From assembly GCA_964572845.1 (NCBI GenBank), contig CAZNFX010000009.1, positions 149,283 to 213,282 on the forward strand: a stretch of 64,000 bases of DNA, in the 5' to 3' direction. The position numbers and the translations under genes were made by a program. This document shows, one piece after another, positions 1 through 7,435 of this stretch. Positions within the stretch are counted from its first letter, which is position 1, and each line of letters begins with the position of its first letter. The DNA is from Bin55 sp964572845. GTDB lineage: Bacteria > Pseudomonadota > Gammaproteobacteria > Pseudomonadales > Azotimanducaceae. Under the pieces are notes generated by a model that worked only from the letters and a program-made list of their open reading frames with translations, was not told the origin of the DNA and made no database searches.

Positions 1-1
1 T

Positions 2-1594
2 GCTCGGCGTGCAGCATCGGTATCACATGATGGCGAAGCGATCATTGGTGCCCAAATACTTGCCGCCATGGAAGCGCAGGCATATGTGGAACAGGACCTG
101 AACGAATTGATTGATACGGGCTTAAGCGTTGTTCCAGAGGAATCTACCCTAGTCCAAATGATCCAAGACATTCGAGAGTGGCATGCAGAATTTAGCGACG
201 ACTGGCGCAAAACGTTTGCTCGGCTGAAAGCCAGGTATGGTTACGACAAATACGGAGGGAACTGCCACATCGTGCCGAACCACGGGCTGATCATTCTGGC
301 ATTGCTGCACGGGGATGGTAGCTTTCACAAGTCCCTCAACATCGTGAATACCGCTGGCTGGGATACGGATTGCAACTCCGGCAATCTGGGGTGCTTGATG
401 GGCATCCGAAACGGACTGGATGGAATAGATTCGGGTCCCGATTGGCGAGGTCCGATCTCCGACATTTGCTACGTTCCAACGGCCGATAGTGGTGGAGGGA
501 TAACAGATGTCGCGACTATAGCAAGAAACCTTGTTAGAACTACAAACCTTATGCATGGATGCACCGACATACCGCCTAAGGATGGAGCGCGATTTCACTT
601 TTCATACCCGGGATCAGTTCAAGGATTCACAGGAGTGAATTGCAAAGTGCACCAGTCCGTCAGTCCAGTCTCGCAGAGCCCTGCACTACAGGTCGATTTT
701 GAATCTGTTGGCGATGAATCGATTCGAGCTACAACTTGCACATTCATTGACTCACTCGAGACTGCACAGTATTTCGGCGGACGCGGATACGGACTGATGG
801 CGAGCCCGACGCTGAACTCAGGTCAATTGGTCTCAAGCAAAGTAGCCAATGACCCAAACTCGTGCGAGCCAGCAACAGTCACATTGTGTATTGGTGTATT
901 CAATGACAAGGACGAAGTTGTCTACCAGCGTGGAACCCCTATTGAGCTAAAGCCATCAGAATCCAAAACGTTAGAGTGGCGAGTCCCAGATGTTGGCGGC
1001 TTTCCTATCTCATGTGTGGGTCTGGAAGTTCTCAATCCCAAGTCGAAAGGATGCATTTACCTCGATCGACTTCACTGGACTGGCGCGCCTGTTGCCACAC
1101 TGAGCCAGCGACCAGGTCAAATGTGGCGACGTGCGTGGGTCAACGGCGTCGACGCATGCCACCACTGGGGCGAGAGTTTCCGCCTGATTCAAAACAAGGG
1201 TACGGGATTGATGCTGTATGGCAATCGAGATTGGAGGGACTACAGAGTGAGCGCAGACGTAACCCCGCATCTCGTTCGACGAGCGGGGATCGCATGTCGT
1301 GTACAGGGTATGAGACGTTACTACGCCCTAGTCCTAACGGTTGAAAATCAACTGATGCTGGTACGAGAGCTGGAAGGAAGCACAATTCTTGACCAAGTAC
1401 CTTGCACGTTGGATTTGGGACGTACCCACGACTTTGCAATGGAGGTTAAAGGAACTACACTTATTGGGTATCTTGACAATCATAAGATGGTAGAAGCGAA
1501 CGACAGCTCATTGACATCCGGCGGCATTGCTCTGCTCATTGACGAGGGACGGACCGCAACACAGCAAGTCTCACTGGCCAATATCACAGGTTAA
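2..1594 (+). CDS. ADP-ribosylglycohydrolase family protein with C-terminal lectin-like domain (5' truncated)
   Basis: The reading frame is open to the first base of the window, so the true start lies upstream; an internal ATG at 68 is unlikely to be the start because the residues before it (ASVSHDGEAIIGA) already read as this family. The N-terminal half carries the dinuclear-metal signature GWDTDCNSGNLGCLMG of the DraG/ADP-ribosylglycohydrolase fold, which removes ADP-ribose or related N-glycosidic groups. The last 150 residues or so (from about WRDYRVSADVTP) are beta-rich and resemble LamG/concanavalin-type modules appended to carbohydrate-active enzymes, so a sugar or nucleoside substrate is as likely as protein de-ADP-ribosylation. 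Only 2 bases separate it from the coq4-like gene, implying one transcript. Confidence 0.8.
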   Translation, partial: ARRAASVSHDGEAIIGAQILAAMEAQAYVEQDLNELIDTGLSVVPEESTLVQMIQDIREWHAEFSDDWRKTFARLKARYGYDKYGGNCHIVPNHGLIILALLHGDGSFHKSLNIVNTAGWDTDCNSGNLGCLMGIRNGLDGIDSGPDWRGPISDICYVPTADSGGGITDVATIARNLVRTTNLMHGCTDIPPKDGARFHFSYPGSVQGFTGVNCKVHQSVSPVSQSPALQVDFESVGDESIRATTCTFIDSLETAQYFGGRGYGLMASPTLNSGQLVSSKVANDPNSCEPATVTLCIGVFNDKDEVVYQRGTPIELKPSESKTLEWRVPDVGGFPISCVGLEVLNPKSKGCIYLDRLHWTGAPVATLSQRPGQMWRRAWVNGVDACHHWGESFRLIQNKGTGLMLYGNRDWRDYRVSADVTPHLVRRAGIACRVQGMRRYYALVLTVENQLMLVRELEGSTILDQVPCTLDLGRTHDFAMEVKGTTLIGYLDNHKMVEANDSSLTSGGIALLIDEGRTATQQVSLANITG

Positions 1595-1596
1595 AC

Positions 1597-2379
1597 ATGG
1601 CAGACTCTTCGGAATCCCAGCACAATATTGAATCGGTAGGAACTTCATCTGGCGGGACGTCAGCAAGTGAGTCTCAAGGACTTAGAGGCCGGCTCTTCCG
1701 CTTAAGAAGAGCGTGGATTGCAGTGAAAGCACTGATCGAGAATCCCGACGACACAGAGCAAGTGTTTCGAGTAGTCACGGCGATGCGCGGAAAGTCGCTT
1801 GAACGCGGATTTGAGCGTTTCAGATCTTCCCCAACGGGCGATCACATTCTGCGTGAGGGCATCGATCTACTCCATACCCTTAGGAACCGGGAAATACTGT
1901 CATCGCATGGACCAGAATCTCTCGCGGCCCTCTACCTCAAGTTCGTCCAAACCGAACAACTGTCAGCCGATGGTCTTGTAGACGCAAGTCATGAAGCCAC
2001 CGAGAGCATTCAGAACCCCCACTTGCTGCGCTACACCAACCGCATCCGAGACATGCACGATCTCTGGCATGCAATGACCCAATACGGACGCGAACCTCTT
2101 GGCGAAGCGTGTCTACTTGCATTTACCTACGCTCAAATGCGTAATCCTGGCGCAGCTTTCATTGTCATTGTTGGGGCCAGACGGTTAGCACAAGGTTATG
2201 GAAAGGGAACCATTCGTGCACTGTGGCGCGCCTATCGAGACGGAAAGAGAGCAAGCTGGCTTCCAGCTCAACCGTTTGAAGAGATGCTGCAACTGAATGT
2301 CCAAGATGTACGAACAATGCTCACCATTCCCAATCCAAATGCGTATTGGGCCGTATTGGAACGGCACGGACTTCGCTAG
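1597..2379 (+). CDS. coq4: Coq4-family ubiquinone biosynthesis protein
   Basis: The 260-residue product has the Coq4 hallmark HDLWHAMTQYGREPLGE (pattern HDxxH-x11-E), the metal-binding core of the family, at about residues 152-168. Eukaryotic Coq4 organises the coenzyme Q synthesis complex and has been linked to C1 decarboxylation/hydroxylation of the quinone ring; bacterial homologues are less studied. The first 30 or so residues are low-complexity and Ser-rich, then basic. It starts 2 bases after the upstream glycohydrolase stop. Its presence supports a ubiquinone-using organism. Family assignment is strong; the exact reaction is inferred. Confidence 0.82.
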   Translation: MADSSESQHNIESVGTSSGGTSASESQGLRGRLFRLRRAWIAVKALIENPDDTEQVFRVVTAMRGKSLERGFERFRSSPTGDHILREGIDLLHTLRNREILSSHGPESLAALYLKFVQTEQLSADGLVDASHEATESIQNPHLLRYTNRIRDMHDLWHAMTQYGREPLGEACLLAFTYAQMRNPGAAFIVIVGARRLAQGYGKGTIRALWRAYRDGKRASWLPAQPFEEMLQLNVQDVRTMLTIPNPNAYWAVLERHGLR

Positions 2380-2423
2380 ACGACCAACGAATACTGTTCC
2401 AACATACTCTCGAATCGCTCCAC

Positions 2424-2460
2424 GACGCGGAATTCGCGTCTAGCACACGGTTTTTTCTTT
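2424..2460 (+). terminator. Possible weak terminator-like hairpin
   Basis: GACGCG (2424-2429) pairs with CGCGTC (2435-2440) around a 5-base loop. A T-rich run follows at 2451-2460, but 10 bases away, which is too far for a classic intrinsic terminator. It lies between the coq4-like gene and the dehydratase and may only slow or process the transcript. Confidence 0.25.
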
Positions 2461-2481
2461 TCGTAAACGGAGAATGCGCTA

Positions 2482-3558
2482 ATGCCTGAGCTAATCACCA
2501 CTCTCGACGAGTTCGAACAGGAATACAGCAAAGGGATCGGAACAACCCTACCCTCCAGTGGATTTCGCGAAGCCAGTCTCGACAATATTCGAAGATTTGG
2601 CGATGGTGTAGGAGACTACAACCCATTGTGGCGCGACGTGGCCTACGCAACGAATAGCCGATTTGGGTCAATTACCGCACCTCCCATGTTCATCTATGGT
2701 GTCAGCTTGGGCATCTCAGCTGCAATCAATGGCACCATCAACTGGCGGAGAACCTCGTCTGCACACTTTCCCATGAATTACGCCGGTGGCGACATCGAAT
2801 TCATTCGTCCAATCTGGCAGGGAGATCGGATACGAGCGCAGGAAACAGTTGTTGGAATAGAGCGAAAACGCAGCGATCGGATTGGTGATTTCTGTATCTG
2901 TACGGCACTTGTAGAGTATTTCAACAATCGGAATGAACTTGTAGCCACCAAAAAGACCAACATGGCCCGGTACAAGAACCTAGGTGGCGGTCGCACTATG
3001 CAATACGACAGAGAAACTAAGACCAATGTAACCGTTACACCTCCGGATCCTCTGGTTTACGAACGCAGTCGACGCGGTTCCGATCTACGGGAGTGGGACG
3101 CTGTGATTGAAGGTGAAGCCATCGCAACACTTCCAAAGGGCACCTACACAGTAACCGAATTGTTCTTATTCACTCACGGAGTCGTGGGTACGGGTCGCAG
3201 TCCGCGACAAGCTTTGGAAGCCGAGGAATCGTCAGATCTAGGCGGCGGTGGACGATATGACAAGAAGCATGCACAGGAACGCCGAAACATGCCGGGTCAG
3301 TTTGACTGGGGACCGCAGCGGGTCTGCTGGTTATGCCAAGCTGCGACTGATTGGGCTGGCGACGATGCAATCGTACGGTCTCTCAACACACGGGTAAGGC
3401 ACCCTAATGTCGTTGGCGATACCAATACAATTTATGGCAATGTCTCAAGAAAATACATGAGTGGTGATAGCAAGCTGGTAGAGCTCAAGGTTTGGAACGA
3501 AAACCAGTCTGGTTTGCATACAGCTGAAGGTACAGTTGTTGTGGAATTGAAGAACTAG
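2482..3558 (+). CDS. MaoC/FAS1-type double-hotdog acyl dehydratase
   Basis: The 358-residue protein has an N-terminal hotdog domain with the motif DYNPLWRD followed by FGSITAPPMF, typical of MaoC-like and FAS1-type (R)-hydratases that add or remove water on enoyl-CoA thioesters. A second, more diverged hotdog domain can be recognised in the C-terminal third (around VRHPNVVGDTNTIYG), the usual layout of fused dehydratases of about 350 residues. GGAG lies just upstream of the ATG. It is 102 bases after the coq4-like gene and could be co-transcribed. It probably acts in a beta-oxidation-like or acyl-modification route together with the acyl-CoA dehydrogenases and crotonases elsewhere in the window. 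Confidence 0.75.
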   Translation: MPELITTLDEFEQEYSKGIGTTLPSSGFREASLDNIRRFGDGVGDYNPLWRDVAYATNSRFGSITAPPMFIYGVSLGISAAINGTINWRRTSSAHFPMNYAGGDIEFIRPIWQGDRIRAQETVVGIERKRSDRIGDFCICTALVEYFNNRNELVATKKTNMARYKNLGGGRTMQYDRETKTNVTVTPPDPLVYERSRRGSDLREWDAVIEGEAIATLPKGTYTVTELFLFTHGVVGTGRSPRQALEAEESSDLGGGGRYDKKHAQERRNMPGQFDWGPQRVCWLCQAATDWAGDDAIVRSLNTRVRHPNVVGDTNTIYGNVSRKYMSGDSKLVELKVWNENQSGLHTAEGTVVVELKN

Positions 3559-3575
3559 GAAACTCCGTTGGTCAA

Positions 3576-3605
3576 TTGTTATGTGGACTTTGTCGAATGT
3601 ATAAT
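3576..3605 (+). promoter_or_regulatory. Sigma-70-type promoter of a mini transcription unit
   Basis: A perfect -10 hexamer TATAAT (3600-3605) has a -35 hexamer TTGTTA (3576-3581) 18 bases upstream. Transcription would start near 3611-3613, just before the strong ribosome-binding site at 3626. It is the best -10 box seen in the window. Confidence 0.6.
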
Positions 3606-3625
3606 CAATTCAATCGTGATTGGTA

Positions 3626-3637
3626 AAGGAGGTGGTC
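3626..3637 (+). promoter_or_regulatory. Exceptionally long Shine-Dalgarno sequence
   Basis: AAGGAGGTGGTC can form 12 continuous pairs with the 3' tail of 16S rRNA (anti-Shine-Dalgarno), one of them a G-U wobble. It sits 2 bases before the ATG at 3640, with the GGAGG core 7 bases away. Most genes in this window have weak or no such site. Confidence 0.65.
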
Positions 3638-3639
3638 GT

Positions 3640-3672
3640 ATGTTTACAGTCAGTCGGGGTTGGCTAGACTAA
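3640..3672 (+). CDS. 10-residue micro-ORF (leader peptide candidate)
   Basis: The ORF encodes MFTVSRGWLD and is preceded by the strongest ribosome-binding site in the window. Its last five codons and stop lie inside an 8-bp hairpin, so ribosome movement would open that structure. No run of a regulatory amino acid is present, though Trp, Gly and Arg stand together near the end. I do not recognise it as a named peptide. It may be a translated micro-protein or merely a ribosome-docking device. Confidence 0.45.
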   Translation: MFTVSRGWLD

Positions 3673-3686
3673 CCCCCATGATTGGA

Positions 3687-3716
3687 CAGCAGAGCCTACC
3701 CAGGCTCTGCTGTTTT
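3687..3716 (+). terminator. Strong intrinsic terminator
   Basis: A perfect 11-bp stem (CAGCAGAGCCT, 3687-3697, with AGGCTCTGCTG, 3702-3712) closes a 4-base loop and runs directly into TTTTCATTT. It ends the mini transcript that begins near 3611 and is the only fully convincing Rho-independent terminator in the window. Confidence 0.85.
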
Positions 3717-3815
3717 CATTTGTATCCTTGAATATTCTTTAAACGCTTCTCACTCAGCACCGAACGAGATAGCGATGTCTAGTTCGCAGGGTACTAGAGG
3801 GGTCTCACGAGAAAG

Positions 3816-4718
3816 ATGAAACTCTCGGTCGAATTCCCTGCCATAAGCTTTCGAGAAGGACCAGAGGCAGTACTCAAGCTCGCCCAGGCAATTGAGGGAA
3901 TTGGCTACGACCACATCGACATTTTCGACCATGTGGTCATGGGCTACCCCACACCCATGCGCCCTGCTCCCAGATACCCTTCCCGCATGCCCATTCTTGA
4001 GGCACTTACAACTCTTTCCTTCATTGCTGGAAGCACAAGAACGATTGGAATTGGTACCGAGGTGCTCGTTCTTCCTCAACGCCAGCCCGTACTAGTCGCA
4101 AAGCAGGTAGCGACTCTCGATATCCTTTCTGGAAGTCGAATGCGTCTAGGCGTCGGAGTTGGCTGGCAAGAATCTGAATTCGAAATGCTTCACGAGTCCT
4201 TTCACGATCGTGGCAAGCGGATGGATGAGGCCATCCAAGTATTGCGAGCGTGTTGGGGTCAGGATCCGATCGACTATAGTTTTGAGCATTACGTCGCCGA
4301 CTGTATGGCCTTCGAACCTAAACCACCTCGAGGCGAAAAAATCCCTATTTGGATCGGAGGTATGAGCAAACGGGCACTACGTCGAGTTGGCGAATTGGGA
4401 GATGGTTGGCTAGCAATGCCGTTGGTGGATTTAGACTGGGCGAAATCGGCAGTCGATTCCATCAAAGAGCACGCTGTTCGTAGCGGCAGGAATCCAGATA
4501 CGCTCGGCTTCCAAATGATGCTCGACTCGCCGCCACAAGACGAAGAGGGGAAGTCCTTCTACAAGAACATGGACAACATCAAAGCACGCATTGAAATCGT
4601 TCAAGAACTCGGGTTTGGATGGGGATCGATCAATGCGACTGCAATATTTCAAGCTGGCTTTCGCACCGTAGATGCCATGATCGATAAGCTAGGTGAGATT
4701 TTCGGTGCCCTCCAATGA
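3816..4718 (+). CDS. LLM-class flavin/F420-dependent oxidoreductase
   Basis: This 300-residue protein is a luciferase-like monooxygenase-fold TIM barrel. The stretch MRLGVGVGWQESEFEMLHES, followed by DRGKRMDEAIQVLRACW and IPIWIGG, is characteristic of the TIGR03619-like group, often annotated as F420-dependent. Such enzymes transfer hydride or activate oxygen on reduced flavin or F420. No F420 biosynthesis gene is in the window, so FMN use is equally possible. It begins about 100 bases after the mini-unit terminator and ends one base before the convergent DUF3667 gene, leaving no room for a terminator. Confidence 0.8.
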   Translation: MKLSVEFPAISFREGPEAVLKLAQAIEGIGYDHIDIFDHVVMGYPTPMRPAPRYPSRMPILEALTTLSFIAGSTRTIGIGTEVLVLPQRQPVLVAKQVATLDILSGSRMRLGVGVGWQESEFEMLHESFHDRGKRMDEAIQVLRACWGQDPIDYSFEHYVADCMAFEPKPPRGEKIPIWIGGMSKRALRRVGELGDGWLAMPLVDLDWAKSAVDSIKEHAVRSGRNPDTLGFQMMLDSPPQDEEGKSFYKNMDNIKARIEIVQELGFGWGSINATAIFQAGFRTVDAMIDKLGEIFGALQ

Positions 4719-4719
4719 C

Positions 4720-5823
4720 TTAGAGTGTGTAAACCGAGTACGCTACGACTAACAAGAACGACATAGTCCACGCAAACCCATACAAGAACACTAGCGAAAC
4801 GAACTTGAAGAAGCCAGCAATCGGCCCGTTCTTATAGAAGTTTTGATACGCCACAAACGTATGAACCAGAAGTGCTAAGGTAACTAGTAAAGTAATTCGC
4901 CCTGCTCCCTCGATATTCTCCATAAGAAACCTTACAACCAGAATATCTAGCGACAATACAAGAAATGCAAGGGTGAATAGGTGCATGCAAAAGACGAGCT
5001 GATGCACCAATCTTATTTTTGAGCCGATGTGAAACATCGCCGATGTAAGCAAGAGCCACGGCAAAAGCACGACCATCGACAGAGCCAGATTGTTGCGCAC
5101 ATCCTTCCACAATTGTTCGTAGTCGTAGGTCACCTTAACGACGAGCGGAAGTAGCCAAACGTAAAAATCATCCAACTGCTCTCCATCACGAATGGGAGTC
5201 AGGAAGACATTCAGCAAACCCCTCGTATTGGACTCTTCTGGGCGAATTAGCACTTCTCTGGCCATTTGGTGTATTCGATCATTAGTGATTTCGCGAAGGT
5301 CATTCATCCATTCGTCCGACTGTCCCAGTTCGCTCTCTCGATCATTACCAAGCTTGGAATCCGCAATTGTGGATTCATTCTGCTCGCCTTGTGCTTCGAG
5401 CGCTCCGTCGTAGTCCTCGTCTGTCTTGATTTCAGCAAGTGGAGGTTCGCTCTCTTCTCCTTGGTTGTCAAAGCTAAAGTCCACCAGAAGGGATTCGGGT
5501 TCTTCGCCGGGTGCTATTGTTGCTAGGAAAAAGAAGAGTAGACTGCTAAAGAGATACATTCGGATGGGAGCCACGTAGCTCGCACGACGATTCTGCTTAA
5601 ACTCGACGGCCAGCTCACCTGGTTGCAAGAATAGCTTTTGTAGGGTTCGCGATATACGAGAGTGAATGTCGAACTGCTCACGCAGAAGGTCGCCGACTAC
5701 CCTCCACAGTGACCGGTCGTAGTTCTTATCGTTTTGGCCGCACTGGGAGCAGAAACTGCCATTCAATTCCGCACCGCAGTTTGCACATCGTGGTGTGCTT
5801 GATGTTTGGGATTCGGTGGCCAT
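4720..5823 (-). CDS. DUF3667-family zinc-ribbon membrane protein
   Basis: The N-terminus carries a zinc ribbon (CANC near residue 12, CSQC about 12 residues later), then a conserved segment RTLQKLFLQPGELAVEFK and a first membrane helix (MYLFSSLLFFFLATI). A long acidic, Glu/Asp-rich loop follows, and then four hydrophobic segments at the C-terminus. This order fits DUF3667, inner-membrane proteins of unknown function. The ATG at 5823 (MATESQTS) is preferred because a start further upstream at 5862 would be TTG and adds nothing conserved. It converges with the LLM gene with a one-base gap. Confidence 0.7.
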   Translation of the reverse strand: MATESQTSSTPRCANCGAELNGSFCSQCGQNDKNYDRSLWRVVGDLLREQFDIHSRISRTLQKLFLQPGELAVEFKQNRRASYVAPIRMYLFSSLLFFFLATIAPGEEPESLLVDFSFDNQGEESEPPLAEIKTDEDYDGALEAQGEQNESTIADSKLGNDRESELGQSDEWMNDLREITNDRIHQMAREVLIRPEESNTRGLLNVFLTPIRDGEQLDDFYVWLLPLVVKVTYDYEQLWKDVRNNLALSMVVLLPWLLLTSAMFHIGSKIRLVHQLVFCMHLFTLAFLVLSLDILVVRFLMENIEGAGRITLLVTLALLVHTFVAYQNFYKNGPIAGFFKFVSLVFLYGFAWTMSFLLVVAYSVYTL

Positions 5824-6252
5824 CGCTTTGGCATGTGCGCAGAGCGCAAAAGATGCTTGCAATTGTAAGCAAGCGCTATCGACTCAATCGATGAAGCTCT
5901 TGAAACCCATTGGATGCATTGGGAGATGCGTTGAGGCGTTTCCTTCAAGTCTAATCAGGAGAATTCGGCTTTGTTCAACACCATGTGAATCCTATCCTTT
6001 GGTTTCGCGAACTTGATACACACCAGAATCAATGCTCCATAGGGTGCTATGCGAGTGCAGAACGGAACGAAGTTGCTTTTGACCCCCAAAAAGTCGAAAG
6101 GCAATCAAATCTCTCACCAAACTCTCTACATGGCGTGAAGCGAATCTTAACGGTGACTGCGATAATGCAGTTTTCTCATTGATTCCATTAGTCAAGACTC
6201 CTCGAAACCCAGCAAGTATGCAATCGTTGTTCCATAAATACAGGTGAGATTG
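5824..6252. other. Intergenic region between divergent genes
   Basis: No convincing gene is present. It must hold the divergent start signals of the DUF3667 gene and the flavoprotein gene. An imperfect inverted repeat (CTTGC/GCAAG around position 5860) is visible. No clear -35/-10 pair could be assigned. AGGTGAG just before 6253 is the ribosome-binding site of the rightward gene. Confidence 0.5.
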
Positions 6253-7392
6253 ATGCAGTCGAAGAAGCTCATTGCCAATGCAGAGTCATTAGCAGACATG
6301 GTTCGTGCGGATGCAGAGGCGACCGAAACGAATCGTAGGCTTAGCCAATCGATCGCAAGATCCATGGCCGAGCTCGGTCTCTATCGAATCGCGGCTCCTT
6401 TGGAAATCGGTGGGCAGGATGCCGATACCTCCACTCAAATGCGAGTTGTTGAAACCGTTTCTCAGGCTGGAGGTGCAGCTGGCTGGAACTTGATGATAGG
6501 TATGGAGATCTTTGGACTGGTTGCTCCCTCAATGGGAACATGCCTAGATCTCATTAAGAGTCCCTTCTCCATAATGGCTGGATCTACTGCATCGGTCGGA
6601 AATGCGGAAATCGCCGAAGCCGGATACAGGGTCTCTGGCCAGTGGCAGTTTGTTAGCGGCATCCATAATGCCGACGTTTTTGGTGCAACAGTTCGCTTGA
6701 CCCAAAGTGGCGAGCCTCAGAGCGACACTCTCTACTATGCGATGATCCCGCGAGGCGAGTATGAAATAGTTGACACCTGGCGGGTGTCGGGTCTATGTGG
6801 GTCGGGCTCGCATGACGTCAGACTTGACAACGTTCCCGTTCCTGCAAATCGAATAGTTCCCACTTTGGGCAAAGGCAGCATGAAATCTCAGCAGTTGCAA
6901 ATTCCGTTGGGCGTTCGCTTAACGTTCAACAAAGTTGCCGTTGCGTTGGGGATCGCACGATCCGGCATTGACGCCTTTTGCGCACTTGCTCACGGCAAGA
7001 CACCAAGGTTCTCGTCGCGCAAGCTCACGGAACGACATATAGCTCACATGGCCGTGGCAAAAGCGGAAGCTCGTTTGCGAAGTGCTAGGGCTGGAATATA
7101 CGAACATGCACAACACGTTTGGGATACATGCCAACAATACTCCCAACTCAGCAATAAAGATCGTGCGCTAGCCCACGCCTTGGCGTGCGACGCTGTTAAA
7201 GCAGCCATCGAAAGTGTTGATTGGGTTACCGAAGCTGCAGGTACGTCTTCCAATTTTCTGGATAGTCCGCTTAATCGAATCGGCCGGGACATTCGCGTTG
7301 TTCAACAACACACTACTGTGTCACCCCACCATATGGCCGACGCAGGACGCGTGCTGCTCGGGTTAGAACCGAGAGGAATCTTGACTATGTAG
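6253..7392 (+). CDS. Acyl-CoA-dehydrogenase-fold flavoprotein (DszC/HpaB-like monooxygenase type)
   Basis: The 379-residue product has the acyl-CoA dehydrogenase fold but lacks the usual dehydrogenase C-terminus. It carries GGAAGWNLMIG near residue 75 and ends with a type-2 C-terminal domain (SPLNRIGRDIRVVQQHTTVS). This pattern belongs to the flavin-dependent monooxygenase branch (DszC-, HsaA-like), which uses FMNH2 from a partner reductase to hydroxylate ring or sulfur compounds. The ATG at 6253 is preferred over GTG at 6244 because AGGTGAG lies at the right distance. No flavin reductase is adjacent. Confidence 0.72.
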   Translation: MQSKKLIANAESLADMVRADAEATETNRRLSQSIARSMAELGLYRIAAPLEIGGQDADTSTQMRVVETVSQAGGAAGWNLMIGMEIFGLVAPSMGTCLDLIKSPFSIMAGSTASVGNAEIAEAGYRVSGQWQFVSGIHNADVFGATVRLTQSGEPQSDTLYYAMIPRGEYEIVDTWRVSGLCGSGSHDVRLDNVPVPANRIVPTLGKGSMKSQQLQIPLGVRLTFNKVAVALGIARSGIDAFCALAHGKTPRFSSRKLTERHIAHMAVAKAEARLRSARAGIYEHAQHVWDTCQQYSQLSNKDRALAHALACDAVKAAIESVDWVTEAAGTSSNFLDSPLNRIGRDIRVVQQHTTVSPHHMADAGRVLLGLEPRGILTM

Positions 7393-7413
7393 CAATCCTG
7401 GTGAAGGTGCAAA

Positions 7414-7425
7414 ATGACTAGTCAT
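7414..7425. repeat. 12-bp perfect palindrome between convergent genes
   Basis: ATGACTAGTCAT lies in the 43-base gap between the convergent flavoprotein and MFS genes. It has no T-run, so it is not a classic terminator. It may be a chance palindrome. Confidence 0.3.
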
Positions 7426-7435
7426 GCCAGCTTAT

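Larger units (their letters stand above)
3611..3720 (+). ncRNA. Putative structured small RNA / leader-peptide transcript
   Basis: Promoter and terminator delimit an RNA of about 110 bases. In order it holds a small hairpin (CAAT/ATTG, 3611-3622), a ribosome-binding site complementary to the 16S 3' end (3626-3637), a 10-codon ORF (3640-3672), an 8-bp hairpin overlapping the end of that ORF (GGGGTTGG 3656-3663 with CTAACCCC 3669-3676, loop CTAGA), and the terminator stem (3687-3712). It does not run into the next gene. It could be a small regulatory RNA, a micro-peptide mRNA, or a self-contained attenuator; the sequence does not decide. Confidence 0.5.

Noticed and set aside
3620..3640. Remnant of the 16S rRNA 3' end read in antisense
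   Set aside because: Only the 12 bases of Shine-Dalgarno match; the flanking bases do not resemble rRNA.
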